From an uncultured Hungatella sp. (GTDB lineage Bacteria > Bacillota > Clostridia > Lachnospirales > Lachnospiraceae): a stretch of 64,000 bases of DNA. Below are positions 61,095 to 64,000 of this stretch, piece by piece. The translations under genes were made by a program, and so were the position numbers. Each line of letters begins with the position of its first letter. The stretch's first letter is position 1. The notes under the pieces are model-generated. The model saw only the letters and a program-made list of their open reading frames with translations, was not told the origin of the DNA and made no database searches. The stretch spans positions 19,929 through 83,928 of the forward strand of contig CAMUJH010000013.1 in the NCBI GenBank assembly GCA_947089145.1, given 5' to 3'.

Positions 61095-62042
61095 ATGAAA
61101 TATATTGACACATTGCGGGAGGGGATGCGGATATCGGAGGTGTATCTGTGCAAAAGCAAGCAGATTTCTCTGACAAAGTCTGGAAAGGAGTACGGCAATC
61201 TTATACTCCAGGATAAGACAGGGACGATTGATTCTAAAATATGGGATTTAAATTCGCCAGGCGTAAGTTATTTTGAGGTAATGAATTATGTCCATGTGGA
61301 TGCGGATGTAACGGTATTCCAGGGGGCTAACCAGCTGAACGTGAAACGAATCCGGCGTGCGGATGAGGGGGAATATTCGCCAGCAGACTATCTCCCCATG
61401 TCTTCGAAGAATATCGGACAGATGTACGAGGAGCTGGTTGGGTATGTAAAGTCCATTAAAAATCCTTATCTGAACAAGCTGGCTTCTGCTTTTTTTATAG
61501 AAGATCAAAAGTTTATTAAGGAATTTCGGGTTCACAGCGCAGCGAAAAGCGTCCATCATGGATTTGTGGGAGGCCTTTTGGAGCATACTCTTGGCGTGGT
61601 GAAAATGTGCGATTACTTTGCTGGGTTTTATGCAGGCATTAACCGGGATTTGCTTGTGGCTGCGGCCATGTTCCATGATATTGGAAAAATGAAGGAGCTG
61701 TCTGTATTTCCGGAAAACGACTATACAGATGACGGGCAGCTTTTGGGGCATATTGTCATAGGAACGGAGATGCTGACGGAGAAAATAAATGGCATAGAGG
61801 GGTTCCCCAAAAAGATGGAGTCGGAATTAAAACACTGCATTTTGTCTCATCATGGGGAGCTGGAGTACGGTTCTCCCAAGAAGCCGGCGCTTTTGGAGGC
61901 TTTGGCGCTGAATTTTGCGGATAATACGGATGCCAAGATGGAAACCATGATAGAGGCGCTGCGGGCAGGCGGAGATAATCCGGGATGGCTGGGGTATAAT
62001 AAGCTGTTTGAAACTAACATACGGAAAACATCAGAGTGCTGA
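61095..62042 (+). CDS. yhaM: YhaM-like 3'-5' exoribonuclease/HD phosphohydrolase
   Basis: A 315-residue protein with an N-terminal OB fold (about 1-100: GNLILQDKTGTIDSKIWDLN) and a C-terminal HD domain with the metal ligands HHGFVGGLLEHTLGV, FHDIGKMKE and LSHHGELEYG. This is the YhaM layout, a Firmicutes exonuclease of RNA and DNA. ATG at 61095 follows GGAGG; the earlier GTG is less supported. Confidence 0.92.
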   Translation: MKYIDTLREGMRISEVYLCKSKQISLTKSGKEYGNLILQDKTGTIDSKIWDLNSPGVSYFEVMNYVHVDADVTVFQGANQLNVKRIRRADEGEYSPADYLPMSSKNIGQMYEELVGYVKSIKNPYLNKLASAFFIEDQKFIKEFRVHSAAKSVHHGFVGGLLEHTLGVVKMCDYFAGFYAGINRDLLVAAAMFHDIGKMKELSVFPENDYTDDGQLLGHIVIGTEMLTEKINGIEGFPKKMESELKHCILSHHGELEYGSPKKPALLEALALNFADNTDAKMETMIEALRAGGDNPGWLGYNKLFETNIRKTSEC

Positions 62043-62540
62043 CAAACAGAACAGTACCGGAAAAGGAAGTACATTTGGCACAGCCATGAAGGATTTGAGA
62101 GGACTGGACGGCAGGAGATGTCTTGGAGGAGATGCTGAATAGAGAAATGGAGTCTTGGAAAAAGAGATGAAAGCGCATCTGTTTTTCCAAGACTCCATTT
62201 GCTGTATTGATCTATATGTAAAAGCAGGAGGGCTGCTTGAGTTGTTTGTCGAGGCTGACGACGGTTGCGCGCTGGTTGCCGCCTGCCTCATTTTATAAGG
62301 GTTCCGGCCTGTGCGGCAGTTAATGATGCCGTTTTCCGGGCCGTTCATATCTTTTCGATATCATGGTTATATAATAGCAGAGAATTGTGAATAGAGTTTG
62401 TTGAATTCATAAAAGATGTGTAAAATTCTGGAAAAATTTCTTAACAAACAGGGAGGGAAATTCTTTAGCAGAATAGAACCGGGAGGGCTTGGACCGAAAG
62501 CACTTTAGGAAGATGGAACAGAGCAAAGGAGCAGATGTAC
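62043..62540 (+). other. 498-nt intergenic region before rlmD, with one large hairpin
   Basis: The only clear element is the hairpin below. The rest is mixed-composition DNA with no open frame supported by a ribosome binding site. TAAAAT (62421) with a poor TTG-type -35 could serve rlmD. Confidence 0.5.
62147..62200 (+). terminator. Terminator of yhaM
   Basis: ATGGAGTCTTGGAAAAA/TTTTTCCAAGACTCCAT, a perfect 17-bp stem with an inner AGATG/CATCT extension, then TTGCTG. It lies 105 nt beyond the yhaM stop. Confidence 0.75.
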
Positions 62541-64000
62541 ATGGATATTAAAAAAAATGATGTTTTTGTAACCACAATAGAGGATATAAGCGATGAAGGC
62601 TCAGGCATTGGCAAGACAGACGGATATACCTGGTTTATTAAGGACGCAGTAATTGGAGACGTAGTAGAGGCGGCGGCCATGAAAATGAAACGGTCCTATG
62701 GCTACGCCAGGCTGATAAAGGTGGTGAAGCCTTCTGAGGCCAGAGTGGAGCCGCCGTGTCCGGTGGCAAGACAGTGCGGGGGATGCCAGCTTCAGGCTAT
62801 GAGCTATGAAGAGCAGCTGAGATTTAAAGAGAATAAAGTCTTTAACAATCTGGTAAGGATTGGCAATATAGATAATCTGAGGCGGGTGAAAGAGGAAGAG
62901 ACATCAAAGGGGGCAGAGGCGCCAGACAGAATAAAGTTTGGCGGGGACATTGAAGAAGGCGGACAGAGGAAGGGATCGCTTGACAAGGGCAGGGAATTTG
63001 CTGAATTCCTGCCGATTGTGGGGATGGAAAGCCCCTGGAGATATCGCAATAAGGCTCAGTTTCCTTTTGGGACGGATAAGGACGGAATGATTGTGACTGG
63101 TTTTTTCGCCGGGAGAACCCATACGATTATTCCTCATGAGGACTGTCTTTTAGGAGCGGAGGAGAATCAGGAGATCTTGAAAATCATAAAAGCTTTCATG
63201 ATTCAGTACCGTATTAAAGCCTATGAGGAACAGCAGCATCAGGGCCTGGTTCGCCATGTGCTGATTCGGAAAGGCTTTCATACAGGAGAGATTATGGTAT
63301 GCCTTATCATTAACGGAAGGAATATGCCCCAGGCAGAGGAACTGGTTCGAAGGCTGAAAGCGGTTAAGGGCATGACCAGCGTTTCTTACAGCGTAAATAT
63401 GGAAAAAACCAATGTGATCATGGGAAAGGAGATTATTCCTATCTATGGCCCGGGATATATTACGGACTATATCGGAAACGTAAAGTATCGGATTTCTCCT
63501 CTGTCCTTTTATCAGGTGAATCCTGTGCAGACAGAAAAACTGTATGGAATGGCGCTGGAATTTGCAGGGCTTACCGGTGACGAGATGGTATGGGATTTGT
63601 ACTGCGGCATTGGAACAATTTCACTTTTTTTGGCACAGAAGGCCAAGAAGGTGTACGGAGTTGAGATAGTTCCTCAGGCCATTGACGATGCACGTGAAAA
63701 TGCCAAGTTAAATGGTTTGGGGAATACAGAATTCTTTGTGGGCAAGGCGGAGGAGGTACTGCCGGAGTGGTACGAAAGGAACGGGTTAAAGGCGGATGTG
63801 ATCGTAGTGGACCCGCCCAGAAAAGGATGCGATGAAAAGTGCCTGGAAACTATTGTGAAGATGGCTCCGGAGAGGGTGGTGTATGTCAGCTGCGACTCGG
63901 CTACATTGGCCAGGGACTTGAAGTATCTGTGCGGCGGGGGATATCAGGTTAGGAAGGTGCGGTGCTGTGATTTGTTCGGGTGGTCGGTGCATGTGGAGAC
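62541..64000 (+). CDS. rlmD: 23S rRNA (uracil-5)-methyltransferase, RlmD-like (3' end outside window)
   Basis: The first 486 codons and two bases, with no stop inside the window. An N-terminal TRAM-like region (about 1-60), iron-sulfur cysteines in VARQCGGCQLQAM (about residue 75-85) and HEDC, then a SAM-binding methyltransferase domain with DLYCGIGTISLFLA, DPPRKGCDEK and the nucleophile Cys in VSCDSATLARDL. It modifies U in 23S rRNA to m5U. About 40 charged residues (about 112-150) interrupt the normal spacing. ATG at 62541 has AAGGAG 9 nt upstream; ATG at 62535 is possible. Confidence 0.95.
   Translation, partial: MDIKKNDVFVTTIEDISDEGSGIGKTDGYTWFIKDAVIGDVVEAAAMKMKRSYGYARLIKVVKPSEARVEPPCPVARQCGGCQLQAMSYEEQLRFKENKVFNNLVRIGNIDNLRRVKEEETSKGAEAPDRIKFGGDIEEGGQRKGSLDKGREFAEFLPIVGMESPWRYRNKAQFPFGTDKDGMIVTGFFAGRTHTIIPHEDCLLGAEENQEILKIIKAFMIQYRIKAYEEQQHQGLVRHVLIRKGFHTGEIMVCLIINGRNMPQAEELVRRLKAVKGMTSVSYSVNMEKTNVIMGKEIIPIYGPGYITDYIGNVKYRISPLSFYQVNPVQTEKLYGMALEFAGLTGDEMVWDLYCGIGTISLFLAQKAKKVYGVEIVPQAIDDARENAKLNGLGNTEFFVGKAEEVLPEWYERNGLKADVIVVDPPRKGCDEKCLETIVKMAPERVVYVSCDSATLARDLKYLCGGGYQVRKVRCCDLFGWSVHVE

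Overview
The window looks like a chromosomal segment of a spore-forming, anaerobic Gram-positive of the Clostridia, most likely a Lachnospiraceae relative. The basis is the mix of families: a YyaC-type spore protease, MutS2, a DnaD/DnaC-like primosome pair, a 394-residue Prs, a Flp1-type Tad pilus locus with DUF5702/DUF6382-like proteins, strong GGAGG ribosome binding sites, and mid-range GC. Genus and species cannot be fixed from the sequence alone. No rRNA, tRNA, CRISPR array, transposase or phage gene was found. Both window ends cut a gene: an OmpR-type response regulator at the left (minus strand) and an RlmD-type 23S rRNA methyltransferase at the right.

Layout. 1-3.1 kb (minus): response regulator, glycogen branching enzyme, small DUF2508-like protein. 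3.26-13.83 kb (plus): one long operon for a monoderm Tad/Flp pilus, reading prepilin peptidase, TadZ-like, TadA ATPase, TadB, TadC with an added extracytoplasmic domain, a 58-aa Flp pilin, a DUF5702-like pseudopilin, a TadE-like protein with a cysteine-rich tail, a second prepilin peptidase, a second TadE-like protein and an FHA protein. 13.8-18.2 kb: rhomboid protease, HIT protein, a sigma factor, murG on the opposite strand, then a membrane anti-sigma-like protein and a secreted protein whose DNA is much more AT-rich. 18.4-23.2 kb: a PRD-type regulator and the lactose/cellobiose-family PTS it probably controls. 23.3-31 kb: phosphatases, MTA/SAH nucleosidase, pgi, three uncharacterised proteins and yyaC. 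31-39 kb: a LysM protein with an MPN-like domain, a tandem-repeat array, a propeller-like membrane protein, transketolase, ROK glucokinase and a CBS-containing pyrophosphatase. 39-46 kb: HicB-like protein, flavin reductase, shikimate kinase, a very long class A PBP with a small membrane partner, an AIM24-like protein and a PfkB sugar kinase. 46.4-51.5 kb: murC, a DnaA-box cluster, DnaD-like and DnaC-like proteins and prs. 51.6-56.2 kb (minus): mutS2 with a two-component system. 56.5-64 kb (plus): a flavinylated surface lipoprotein reductase, a HAD phosphatase, a catalytically degenerate HtrA/PDZ protein, YhaM and RlmD.

How it fits together. Sugar metabolism recurs (PTS, pgi, tkt, glucokinase, sugar kinase, glycogen branching). 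So do cell-envelope construction and surface display (pilus, murG, murC, PBP, LysM protein, HtrA-like protein, lipoprotein reductase). The points most worth following up are the pilus locus with two prepilin peptidases and fused domains, the mosaic anti-sigma/secreted pair, the minisatellite-like array behind a promoter-hairpin module, the degenerate MPN-LysM protein, the DnaA-box cluster beside helicase-loader genes, and the pseudo-protease HtrA homologue.
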